DNA of 64,000 nucleotides from Agrobacterium vitis (GTDB lineage Bacteria > Pseudomonadota > Alphaproteobacteria > Rhizobiales > Rhizobiaceae). The notes beneath the pieces were generated by a model that worked only from the letters and a program-made list of their open reading frames with translations, did not search any database and was not told the DNA's origin. Shown here one piece after another: positions 41,349 to 49,214 of the stretch. How positions within the stretch are numbered: the stretch's first letter is position 1; the number at the start of each line of letters is the position of its first letter. The position numbers and the translations under genes were made by a program. The stretch lies in NCBI RefSeq assembly GCF_013337045.2, contig NZ_CP118260.1:1-64000 (forward strand), given 5' to 3'.

Positions 41349-42385
41349 AAATTCGCTCCATGTCGTCTTTCTTGAAGCCGCAATTTGCAGCGCTCATCGC
41401 CGTCCTGCTGTTGAACTGGATGGTATTTCCCGGCTTCTTCGATATCGCCTGGCGCGATGGCCGCTTGTTCGGCAGCCTGATTGATGTGCTCAATCGTGGC
41501 GCACCGGTTGCCATTCTCGCCATCGGCATGACTGCCATCATTGCAACACGCGGTGTCGATCTTTCCGTCGGCGCGGTCATGGCCGTGGCGGGTGCCGTGG
41601 CCGCCACCTGCGCCGTTGCAGGCCAGCCCTTGGTGGTGACCTTGGCAGCAGCGCTTGCCGTGGCGCTCGCTTGCGGCATCTGGAATGGCCTGCTGGTTGC
41701 CTATCTCGGTATCCAGCCTTTTGTGGCGACGCTGGTGCTGATGGTGGCGGGCAGGGGGCTAGCGCAATTGGTCACATCCGGCTCGATTGTCACCTTCAGC
41801 GATCCGGCTCTGATTTTCGTGGGAACTGGATCACTGCTTGGCTTTCCGATGCCGGTGGTGATTGCCGTGGTGCTGATGCTGTCAGCCCATATCTTCATGC
41901 GCCGCACCGCCATTGGATTGTTTATCGAGGCGATCGGCACCAATCTTTCGGCGGCAAATTATACCGGGCTTCGCAGTCGCGCGCTGATTCTTGGGGTTTA
42001 CGCTTTTGGCGGTCTGTGCGCGGGTATCGCCGGCACCATCGCCGCTGCCGATATTCGCGGCGCTGATGCCAACAATGCCGGGCTATGGCTGGAGCTGGAT
42101 GCCATCCTTGCTGTCGTTATCGGCGGCACGTCGCTTCTGGGTGGTCGATTTTCCATTCCGATGTCGGTTCTGGGCGCAGTGATCATTCAGGCGATGAATA
42201 CCGGCATTCTGGTTTCAGGACTGCCGCCGGAATTCAATCTCATCGTCAAGGCCAGTGTGATCATCATCATCCTGGTCCTGCAATCGGACCGCGTCAGCGA
42301 ACTGGTCAGTTTCTGGAAACACCGGCCCGCCGTCTTGCCCAAAAACACTCAGGCTAAAATCCAGGCTTCGGAGAAAACAGGATGA
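41345..42385 (+). CDS. ytfT: Sugar ABC transporter permease (YtfT)
   Basis: This 346-aa inner-membrane permease of the BPD_transp_2 family contains MTAIIATRGVDLSVGAVMAVAGAV-type sequence near residues 62-82, the conserved G-x-DLSVG motif, and a C-terminal LDAILAVVIGGTSLLGGRF. It overlaps ytfR at its start and yjfF at its stop (ATGA in each case). It should pair with YjfF as a heterodimeric pore. Confidence 0.91.
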   Translation: MKIRSMSSFLKPQFAALIAVLLLNWMVFPGFFDIAWRDGRLFGSLIDVLNRGAPVAILAIGMTAIIATRGVDLSVGAVMAVAGAVAATCAVAGQPLVVTLAAALAVALACGIWNGLLVAYLGIQPFVATLVLMVAGRGLAQLVTSGSIVTFSDPALIFVGTGSLLGFPMPVVIAVVLMLSAHIFMRRTAIGLFIEAIGTNLSAANYTGLRSRALILGVYAFGGLCAGIAGTIAAADIRGADANNAGLWLELDAILAVVIGGTSLLGGRFSIPMSVLGAVIIQAMNTGILVSGLPPEFNLIVKASVIIIILVLQSDRVSELVSFWKHRPAVLPKNTQAKIQASEKTG

Positions 42386-43362
42386 ACCCGCGCTATCGGC
42401 CGCTTGCTGCCACGACCCTGATTTTCATCGTCGCCTATACGCTCTGTGTCATCAGCTATCCCGGCATGTTTTCAACCCGTGTCCTGGGCAATTTCCTGAC
42501 GGACAATGCATTTCTGGGCATTGCTGCTGTTGGGGCGACCTTCGTTATCCTGTCGGGCGGGATCGATCTGTCCGTCGGCGCCGTCATTGGGTTGACAGGC
42601 GTTATCACCGCCCTGCTGATCAGCCATGTGGGGCTTGATCCGATTGTGGTCTTTCCACTGGTGCTGGTGCTTTCGGCCTGTTTCGGCGCGGTGATGGGGG
42701 CGGTTATCCATTTCCTGAAGGTGCCGCCCTTTATCGTCACCCTAGCGGGGATGTTTCTGGCGCGAGGCATCGCCTCGGTTTTGACCCAGGATAGTATCCC
42801 CATCGATCATCCGATCTACCGCACCATTTCGCAGGCCTATTTTCGCCTGCCCGGCGGAGGCCGGTTGAGTGCCATCGGTTTGTTGATGCTGGCGGCGTTT
42901 CTGGTTTGCGGCTTTATCGCTCATCGCACCCGGTTCGGTTCCTATGTCTATGCGATTGGAGGCAATCCCGTTTCGGCGGCGCTGATGGGGGTGCCCACCG
43001 GGCCGGTGACGATTGGCATCTATGGCCTTTCCGCCTTCCTGTCCGGCCTGGCAGGCATCGTCTATTCGCTTTATACCTCAGCTGGCTATCCACTTGCAGC
43101 GGTTGGCATCGAGCTTGACGCCATCGCGGCGGTAGTGATAGGCGGCACACTGCTGACTGGAGGATATGGTTTTATCTTCGGCACTTTGATCGGCGTCATG
43201 CTGCAAGGGCTGGTGCAAACCTATATTGTTTTTGAAGGCACGCTTTCCAGTTGGTGGACGAAGATTGCCATTGGTGCTTTGCTGTTTATGTTCATTCTGT
43301 TGCAGAAGCTGGTATTTCACGCCGGAAGTGGACGGACGAGGACGAAAAAGGCGTCTGCATGA
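42382..43362 (+). CDS. yjfF: Sugar ABC transporter permease (YjfF)
   Basis: This 326-aa second permease has FVILSGGIDLSVGAVIGLTG near residues 54-73 and ELDAIAAVVIGGTLLTGGYG near 237-256. The presence of two different permeases is the mark of the YtfQRT-YjfF type and separates it from ribose and xylose systems. Its stop overlaps the following GntR gene as ATGA, so the regulator belongs to the same transcript. Confidence 0.91.
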   Translation: MNPRYRPLAATTLIFIVAYTLCVISYPGMFSTRVLGNFLTDNAFLGIAAVGATFVILSGGIDLSVGAVIGLTGVITALLISHVGLDPIVVFPLVLVLSACFGAVMGAVIHFLKVPPFIVTLAGMFLARGIASVLTQDSIPIDHPIYRTISQAYFRLPGGGRLSAIGLLMLAAFLVCGFIAHRTRFGSYVYAIGGNPVSAALMGVPTGPVTIGIYGLSAFLSGLAGIVYSLYTSAGYPLAAVGIELDAIAAVVIGGTLLTGGYGFIFGTLIGVMLQGLVQTYIVFEGTLSSWWTKIAIGALLFMFILLQKLVFHAGSGRTRTKKASA

Positions 43363-44087
43363 TCGAACCAGGCAGCCTGCTTCGCTCCCTTTCCGGGCGG
43401 ATCACGGCGCGCAATTTCCACTCTCACGTCATCAACGAAATCGGAGCGGGCGTTATTTCCGGACGCTTTGCGGTTGGCTCCATCCTGCCCAACGATGCTG
43501 CCCTGATGGACGAGTTCAGCGTTTCGCGCACCGTGCTGCGAGAGGCGTTGAAGACGCTGGAAGCCAAGGGCCTGGTGGAAGCCCGGCCCAAGGTCGGCAC
43601 CAAGGTTGCTAAGAAAAGTCGCTGGAACCTCTATGATCGACAGGTGTTGGCTTGGTGTCTCGAAACCCAGCCGGATGGTGAATTTTTGCGCGGGCTTGAC
43701 GAGGTACGGCGCTCTCTGGAGCCGCTGGCGGCAAGTGATGCTGCAAGCGATCATACCTGTGACCAGATCCGCCTGATGCATTATTGGCTGCGGCAGATGG
43801 AGCTTGCCCTGGATGAGCCGCAAAGCTTCAGCTTGGCCGATTTCGAGCTGCACAGGATCATAGCCGAGGCATCCAGCAATCCGTTCCTGCGGGCGTTGCA
43901 GGGCGTGATCGAACTGTCGCATGCGCTCGCTTATTTGCCCGCCGTGCGCGACGGTAAGGTTTGCGATCTTAGCTCTGTGCTGCAAAGCCACCGGGCTCTC
44001 GTCACGGCCATTGAGCGCGGCCTTGCCGAAGAGGCAGCAGCGGCGATGATCGGCACTATCGAGCAGGACCACGCACGGATGTCGTAA
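43359..44087 (+). CDS. GntR family regulator, FadR/FCD subfamily
   Basis: This 242-aa regulator has an N-terminal winged helix (GSILPNDAALMDEFSVSRTVLREALKTLEAKGLVEAR in pieces, residues 39-75) and a helical FCD ligand domain with the metal-binding set around DFELHRIIAEASSNP and the closing SHRALVTAIERG. It starts at 43359, overlapping the yjfF stop. A longer open frame to 43251 lies inside yjfF and is not used. It probably controls the transporter operon in response to a sugar acid such as a galactonate- or arabonate-type metabolite, as related regulators do. Confidence 0.9.
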   Translation: MIEPGSLLRSLSGRITARNFHSHVINEIGAGVISGRFAVGSILPNDAALMDEFSVSRTVLREALKTLEAKGLVEARPKVGTKVAKKSRWNLYDRQVLAWCLETQPDGEFLRGLDEVRRSLEPLAASDAASDHTCDQIRLMHYWLRQMELALDEPQSFSLADFELHRIIAEASSNPFLRALQGVIELSHALAYLPAVRDGKVCDLSSVLQSHRALVTAIERGLAEEAAAAMIGTIEQDHARMS

Positions 44088-44105
44088 TGTGTCCACTCAG
44101 GGGGG

Positions 44106-44137
44106 GATGGCATGCATTTTTGACAATGCATGCCATC
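44106..44137. terminator. Bidirectional terminator hairpin
   Basis: GATGGCATGCATT (44106-44118) and AATGCATGCCATC (44125-44137) form a perfect 13-bp stem with a 6-nt loop between the convergent GntR and aldehyde dehydrogenase genes. Both strands show a short T-containing tail. Confidence 0.78.
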
Positions 44138-44157
44138 TTGTCATTCAATCCAACAGA

Positions 44158-45606
44158 TCAGAACGGGTAATGCTGGTTCGGATCTTCGATTGTGATCCAG
44201 CGCAGGTCGGTGAATTCGTTGATTGCCGCCTTGCCGCCAAACCGTCCGTAGCCGGAGTTTTTCACGCCGCCAAACGGCATTTGCGCCTCATCGGCAACGG
44301 TCGGGCCGTTGATATGGCAAATGCCGGCTTCGATACGGGCCGCAATCGCCAGGGCGCGCTGGATATCGCGGCTGAAAATTGCTGAGGACAGACCATATTC
44401 GCTATCATTGGCGATGCGGATGGCCTCTTCCTCGTCCTTGACCCGGATGACCGGTTTTACGGGGCCGAAGCTCTCTTCGTCAAAGCTGCGCATTCCAGCC
44501 TTGACGTGGTCGAGAAGCGTTGCTTCCACCACGCTGCCCGTGACCTTGCCGCCAGCGGCGAGGGTTGCGCCCTTGCCGACGGCATCATCGATGAATTCCT
44601 GCATCTTGATGGCGGCCTGAGGATTGACCAGCGAGCCCAGCACGACATGGCCGCGCGGATCGCCAGCGGGAAGCGAGGCAGCGCGGGCCGCCAGCTTTGC
44701 GACGAATTCGTCGGCAACCTTTTCATGGACGATCAACCGCTCCGTGGACATACAGATCTGGCCCATGTTCATGTAGCAGCCAAACACCGCCGCATTGACG
44801 GCAGCATCAATATCGGCATCCTCAAGCACCAGAAAGGGTGCTTTTCCGCCCAGTTCAAGCAGAGCGGGCTTCAGGTGGCGACCACACAATTCGCCGATGA
44901 TGCGTCCGACCTTGGTCGAACCGGTGAAATTGACACGGCGTACTTCCGGTGCGCTCACCAGCGCCTCCACCACCTGGGCGGCATCTTCAGGCGCATTGGT
45001 GATGACGTTGATGACGCCATCCGGCAGACCGGCCTCGACCAGCACCTGGCCGATCAGGACATGGACGCCGGGGCAGGCTTCGGACGCTTTCAGGATGACG
45101 CTGTTGCCGCAGGCAATCGCCATGGCAATGGCGCGTGTGCCGAGAATGATCGGTGCGTTCCAAGGCGCAATGCCAAGGCAGACGCCTGCTGCCTGGCGCA
45201 CCGCCATGGACAATGTACCGGGCTTGTCGGAAGGGATGACTTCGCCTTGGATCTGGCTGGTCATGCTGGCAGCTTCTCGCAATATGCCAGCGGCAAGCAT
45301 GGTATTGAAGCCGGCCCAGGGACCGGTCGCACCCGTTTCCGTGATCATCAGCGCGGTGAAATCTGCCGCTTTTGAGGCCATGATATCGGCTGCTTTCAGC
45401 AGCAGTGCACGCCTTTCGCCGGGGCCGGTGCGCGACCAGGCGGGAAAGGCCGCCTGGGCTGCGGCAATCGCTGCCTTGACATCGTCCAGGCCGGAGGCCG
45501 GGGCGCGGGAAGCAACCTCGCCATTGAACGGATCGATCCGGTCGAAGGTCTTGCCCGACAAGGCTCCGACTTTCTTGCCACCAATGATTTGCTGGATTTC
45601 GTGCAT
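44158..45606 (-). CDS. NAD(P)-dependent aldehyde dehydrogenase (aromatic-aldehyde type)
   Basis: This 482-aa ALDH has the catalytic cysteine in NMGQICMSTERLIV near residue 281, the general-base glutamate in LELGGKAPF near 250, the NAD motif FTGSTKVG near 226, and the C-terminal PFGGVKNSGYGRFGG. The IAPWNAPIILGTRAIA stretch recalls salicylaldehyde and vanillin dehydrogenases more than ketoglutarate semialdehyde dehydrogenase. The start at 45606 has AGGAAGAAG upstream; the frame stays open into the neighbouring gene and should not be extended. A close paralogue lies 80 bp upstream on the same strand. The substrate is undetermined. Confidence 0.88.
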   Translation of the reverse strand: MHEIQQIIGGKKVGALSGKTFDRIDPFNGEVASRAPASGLDDVKAAIAAAQAAFPAWSRTGPGERRALLLKAADIMASKAADFTALMITETGATGPWAGFNTMLAAGILREAASMTSQIQGEVIPSDKPGTLSMAVRQAAGVCLGIAPWNAPIILGTRAIAMAIACGNSVILKASEACPGVHVLIGQVLVEAGLPDGVINVITNAPEDAAQVVEALVSAPEVRRVNFTGSTKVGRIIGELCGRHLKPALLELGGKAPFLVLEDADIDAAVNAAVFGCYMNMGQICMSTERLIVHEKVADEFVAKLAARAASLPAGDPRGHVVLGSLVNPQAAIKMQEFIDDAVGKGATLAAGGKVTGSVVEATLLDHVKAGMRSFDEESFGPVKPVIRVKDEEEAIRIANDSEYGLSSAIFSRDIQRALAIAARIEAGICHINGPTVADEAQMPFGGVKNSGYGRFGGKAAINEFTDLRWITIEDPNQHYPF

Positions 45607-45686
45607 GTCTTCTTCCTCCACGTGTGTGCGACCCCTGTCGCAGTTTTTTGTTGGTATGCCTGGGTAATTATGCGGAAGTTGCGCGT

Positions 45687-47213
45687 TCAGATCGGATATT
45701 TCGCCGGCCCTGATGCAAGGCTCACCCACCGCAATTCGGTAAATTCGTCCAGCGCCGCCTCTCCGCCGAACCGGCCATAGCCGGAGGCCTTGACGCCTCC
45801 AAACGGCATGAACGGATCGTCTGCCACGGTGGCGCTGTTGATATGCAGAATGCCGGTTTCCACCCGCTGTGCGACGTCGAGGGCGCGGTGCAGGTCGCGG
45901 CTGAACACTGCGCCGGATAGGCCGTAATCGCAATCATTGGCGGCGGTCACGGCCTCGTCGGCGTCAGCGACGCGAATGATCGACACGACCGGACCGAAAC
46001 TTTCTTCACGGTAGAGCCGCATGCCGGGCAGGACATGATCGACAACAGTGGCATCCATCAACGTGTCGTGAACGCGCCCGCCTGCCAGGACATGCGCGCC
46101 CCTGGCAACGGCATCGTCGATCATGCTGGCAATTCTCCGACCGGATTCCATCGAGATCAATGAACCCAGCGGTGTCAGGCCGAGGGCCGGATCACCGGCC
46201 TTGACGGTTTTCGCTTTGCTGACGAACAGCGACAGAAACTCATCGGCGATGGCATCGACGAGAATGATCCGCTCGGTGGACATGCAGATCTGGCCCTGAT
46301 TGAAAAAAGCGCCAAACGCGGCGGAGTGGGCGGCCTGTTCGAGGTCGGCATCATCAAGCACGATCAGCGGCGCTTTGCCGCCAAGTTCCAGCAGGCAGCG
46401 CTTTAAATGGCGGGCGGCGATTTGCGCAACGATCCTGCCGACCCGGGTCGAGCCGGTGAAATTGACCCGGCGAACAACGGGATGGGCAATCAGGGTCTCG
46501 ACAATCACTGCTGCATCGGCAGGCGCATTGGAGATGATATTCAAAACGCCATCGGGCAGACCGGCTTGCTGGAGCAGATCACCCAGCAACCGCTGCGTGG
46601 CGGGTGCCAATTCCGAGCTTTTCAGGATCACGCAATTGCCGCAGGCCAGTGCCAGGGCAATCGAGCGAACGGCAAGCAGGATTGGTGCGTTCCAAGGCGA
46701 GATGGCAAGGCAGACGCCAGCCGGTTGGCGCAATGAAAAGGACGTTCCAGCGACCAAATCATCCGGGCAAATCGATCCCGGCACATGCAAGGCCATGGCG
46801 GCGGCATCCTGAAAGATCTTTGCGCCATAGTCGATGTTGAATCGGCACCAATCAAGGGTGGCTCCCGTTTCGGCCATCATTGTCCGGGTGAAAATCTCGG
46901 TCGCTTCGATCAGCAGGGCGGCCGCCTGTTCCAAAATATCCTTGCGCATGGCGCAAGGTGATGTTGACCACTCCGGAAAGGCAGCAGCGGCGGCAAGCGC
47001 CGCATCTTCGGCATCTGCAAGACTTGCGGCGGCAGCCACAGTGACGATCTGTGCGCTCAGAGGATTGGCTCTTGTAAAGACCTTGTCTCCTTGCGCGTCG
47101 ACGGACTTTCCTCCGATCAGCAAGGAGGCTGCAAACGGCGTGGGGTTGCCATTTGTCATCTCCATCCAGTGCAGGCTGGACTTTTCAGGTGCTGCGGACC
47201 GCTCCATGGCCAT
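45687..47213 (-). CDS. NAD(P)-dependent aldehyde dehydrogenase, paralogue of its neighbour
   Basis: This 508-aa ALDH has the catalytic cysteine in NQGQICMSTERIIL, LELGGKAPLIVLDDAD as the base region, FTGSTRVG as cofactor motif and PFGGVKASGYGRFGG at the end. These are the same diagnostic phrases as in the downstream enzyme, so the pair arose by duplication or belongs to one subfamily. About 25 extra residues lie at the N-terminus. The ATG at 47213 has GGGAGGAGG at good distance. It is divergent from the AraC regulator, which probably controls both. The substrate is unknown; an aromatic or other hydrophobic aldehyde is likely. Confidence 0.88.
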   Translation of the reverse strand: MAMERSAAPEKSSLHWMEMTNGNPTPFAASLLIGGKSVDAQGDKVFTRANPLSAQIVTVAAAASLADAEDAALAAAAAFPEWSTSPCAMRKDILEQAAALLIEATEIFTRTMMAETGATLDWCRFNIDYGAKIFQDAAAMALHVPGSICPDDLVAGTSFSLRQPAGVCLAISPWNAPILLAVRSIALALACGNCVILKSSELAPATQRLLGDLLQQAGLPDGVLNIISNAPADAAVIVETLIAHPVVRRVNFTGSTRVGRIVAQIAARHLKRCLLELGGKAPLIVLDDADLEQAAHSAAFGAFFNQGQICMSTERIILVDAIADEFLSLFVSKAKTVKAGDPALGLTPLGSLISMESGRRIASMIDDAVARGAHVLAGGRVHDTLMDATVVDHVLPGMRLYREESFGPVVSIIRVADADEAVTAANDCDYGLSGAVFSRDLHRALDVAQRVETGILHINSATVADDPFMPFGGVKASGYGRFGGEAALDEFTELRWVSLASGPAKYPI

Positions 47214-47432
47214 ATGCAATGCCTCCTCCCAAAGGCCTGTTCCCGACAGCGTTTTCACCATTGATCCGAAACAGCTTGTTTCACGCTGTTTTTCTGGAAT
47301 TCTTCATGGTGAGAAAATCCGTCAGACATGTATTGCGGGCAACTCTAACGATTTGCGCGGAAAGAAGAATGTAGATATCTGGGTTCTGATTGTCGATTTC
47401 TGGTCAATTGCCGCAATTTGGAGACTGTCCCA

Positions 47433-48332
47433 ATGGTGGAGGAATTCGCGCTGATGCGGCGGGTCTGGGGGCAGAGCCTGGAGCCAACGCTTTCACAACG
47501 TACACTCGGCATCGGCAACCATCCCTATCGTTGGTTTACCCATCTGGTCTTCATTCGGCTGGGTACGGTCAGGCTTGGCGCGGGCGACACTGCGGGAGTG
47601 CTGCAAGGCCCATGCCTGCTGCTGCTACCATCTTCGGAACTGGCAAGGCTGCGCCTTTCTGCCGGCTCCTGCGGCCATGTCATTGGCGCGGCCATGGATA
47701 TTATCGGCGATGCCATCGGGGATTATCCGGAATCCCAGCCGATTAGACTGTTCATCGCAACGACAACGATCATGACAGGACTGTCGCCGCAGCAGGTAAG
47801 CGGACTGGAACCGCATATGCGTGGTCTCATCGACGAGTTGAACCGGGATGGACAGCCTTCGCATATGGTGGTGTCAGCCTATCTTCGGCTGTTGATCAAC
47901 TGGGTCTGGCGCCACACTATGCCTTCCGGGCCAGCCGCATCGCTCTCTTCCGGCGGCGCTGCGCCCATCCTGCATCAATTCCGGCAATTGGTGGAGGCGG
48001 ACTATCGTCATCACCGGCCTGTTGCTGATTATGCCGCTCGCCTGGGGATATCGACGGACCGTCTGCATGCGCTTTGCCGCAAACATCTCGGACGAGCGCC
48101 GATTGAGCTTGTGCATGAGCGGCTGGCGCAGGAAGGCCGTATCCGGCTGGAGCGTTCCGATAGCAGCGCGCGCGACATTTCAGAAGCGCTCGGTTTTCGT
48201 GATCCCGCTCATTTCAGCCATTTCTTCAAACGGAAGACCGGCCTTTCCCCGGCAGCCTACCGTCGCATGGTCCGGCAATCATCGGCAAATCCTGGCCTCG
48301 GGACCAATATGGACTATCACGACTGGCCCTGA
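47433..48332 (+). CDS. AraC family transcriptional regulator
   Basis: This 299-aa regulator has an N-terminal sensor region and a C-terminal AraC/XylS DNA-binding domain. The first helix-turn-helix is VADYAARLGISTDRLHALCRKHLG near 203-226 and the second is ARDISEALGFRDPAHFSHFFKR near 245-266, followed by KTGLSPAAYRR. The layout resembles PobR-type activators of aromatic catabolism. I favour the ATG at 47433; ATG 47454 or TTG 47418 are possible. It is divergent from the aldehyde dehydrogenase pair across about 220 bp, which makes those its likely targets. Confidence 0.87.
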   Translation: MVEEFALMRRVWGQSLEPTLSQRTLGIGNHPYRWFTHLVFIRLGTVRLGAGDTAGVLQGPCLLLLPSSELARLRLSAGSCGHVIGAAMDIIGDAIGDYPESQPIRLFIATTTIMTGLSPQQVSGLEPHMRGLIDELNRDGQPSHMVVSAYLRLLINWVWRHTMPSGPAASLSSGGAAPILHQFRQLVEADYRHHRPVADYAARLGISTDRLHALCRKHLGRAPIELVHERLAQEGRIRLERSDSSARDISEALGFRDPAHFSHFFKRKTGLSPAAYRRMVRQSSANPGLGTNMDYHDWP

Positions 48333-48376
48333 TTACCGTATTTTGTGCAATTTTCTTGAGTTGCTGGAAACAGCTG

Positions 48377-48417
48377 GAGAGCATTTCAGTGTTTATATTA
48401 AACACTGAAATGCTCTC
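48377..48417. terminator. Perfect 19-bp inverted repeat with 3-nt loop
   Basis: GAGAGCATTTCAGTGTTTA (48377-48395) and its exact complement (48399-48417) are separated by TAT. It lies between the convergent AraC and RraA-like genes and can act as a bidirectional terminator, although no long U-tract follows. A perfect stem of this length with a GAGCATTTCA core resembles dispersed intergenic palindromes of rhizobial genomes, which would have to be checked by a genome search. Confidence 0.8.
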
Positions 48418-48471
48418 TCTTCGTTTTAGGTATTTCTGGACGCCAAACTGGAAAAAAATGGCGGGAATAAT

Positions 48472-49197
48472 TTAGCGCCCATGTTCCTTGCGCCAGGCCT
48501 CGTATTTTTGCTGGTGTTCGTCTTTCGTGCAGGGGTACAGGCCGATAATGACCGCACCGGCCTTCACCTGTTCCAGGACGAAATCCTCGTAGCTTTCCAT
48601 GTCGGTGCATTCGTCGGCCAATTCGTCTGCCAGATGGGCGGGAATGACCATGACGCCATCGCGGTCGCCAACCAGCACATCGCCCGGAAATACGGCGACA
48701 TCGCCGCAGGAGATCGGTACGTTGATATCGATGGCCTCATGCAGAGTCAGATTGGTCGGCGCCGATGGTTTTGCATAATAGGCGGGCATGTCGAGGGCAC
48801 CAATCCCTTCCGCATCGCGAAAACCGCCATCGGAAACCACGCCTGCTGCTCCACGCAACGCCAGACGGGTGATAAGGATCGAGCCTGCGGTGGCGGCACG
48901 GGAGTCCTTGCGCGCGTCCATCACCAGCACATGGCCGGCAGGGCAAATTTCCATGGCGACACGTTGTGGATGCTTCTGATCTCGGAAAACGGTGATCGGA
49001 TTGCGGTCCTCGCGTGCCACGATATAGCGCAGCGTAAACGCCTGGCCGACCATGGTTTCGGCCTTTGGCGCCACCGGCACGACGCCTTGAATGAACTGGT
49101 TGCGCAGGCCGCGTTTAAACAACGCGGTGGCAATCGATGCGGTCGAGATCTTCTTGTATTTGGCGCGGGTCGCGTCGCTCAGCACATAGTCTGTCAT
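48472..49197 (-). CDS. RraA-fold protein (RraA-like / aldolase-like)
   Basis: This 241-aa protein of the RraA/dimethylmenaquinone methyltransferase-like superfamily shows STASIATALFKRGLRNQ near residues 18-34, GHVLVMDARKDSRAATAGSI in pieces near 88-107, the GVVSDGGFRDAEGI motif near 118-131 with the metal- and substrate-binding Arg-Asp, and GDVLVGDRDGVMVIPA near 171-186. Catabolic members are aldolases for 4-hydroxy-4-methyl-2-oxoglutarate-type acids; others inhibit RNase E. Genomic linkage to an IlvD/Edd dehydratase argues for a catabolic enzyme acting on a keto-deoxy acid. It is the last gene of the ABC-dehydratase operon, 17 bp after the dehydratase. Confidence 0.83.
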   Translation of the reverse strand: MTDYVLSDATRAKYKKISTASIATALFKRGLRNQFIQGVVPVAPKAETMVGQAFTLRYIVAREDRNPITVFRDQKHPQRVAMEICPAGHVLVMDARKDSRAATAGSILITRLALRGAAGVVSDGGFRDAEGIGALDMPAYYAKPSAPTNLTLHEAIDINVPISCGDVAVFPGDVLVGDRDGVMVIPAHLADELADECTDMESYEDFVLEQVKAGAVIIGLYPCTKDEHQQKYEAWRKEHGR

Positions 49198-49214
49198 CGT
49201 AGGTCCTTTTTTGC

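Noticed and set aside
45607..45933. N-terminal extension of the aldehyde dehydrogenase at 44158
   Set aside because: It would run into the neighbouring aldehyde dehydrogenase gene, while AGGAAGAAG precedes the ATG at 45606.
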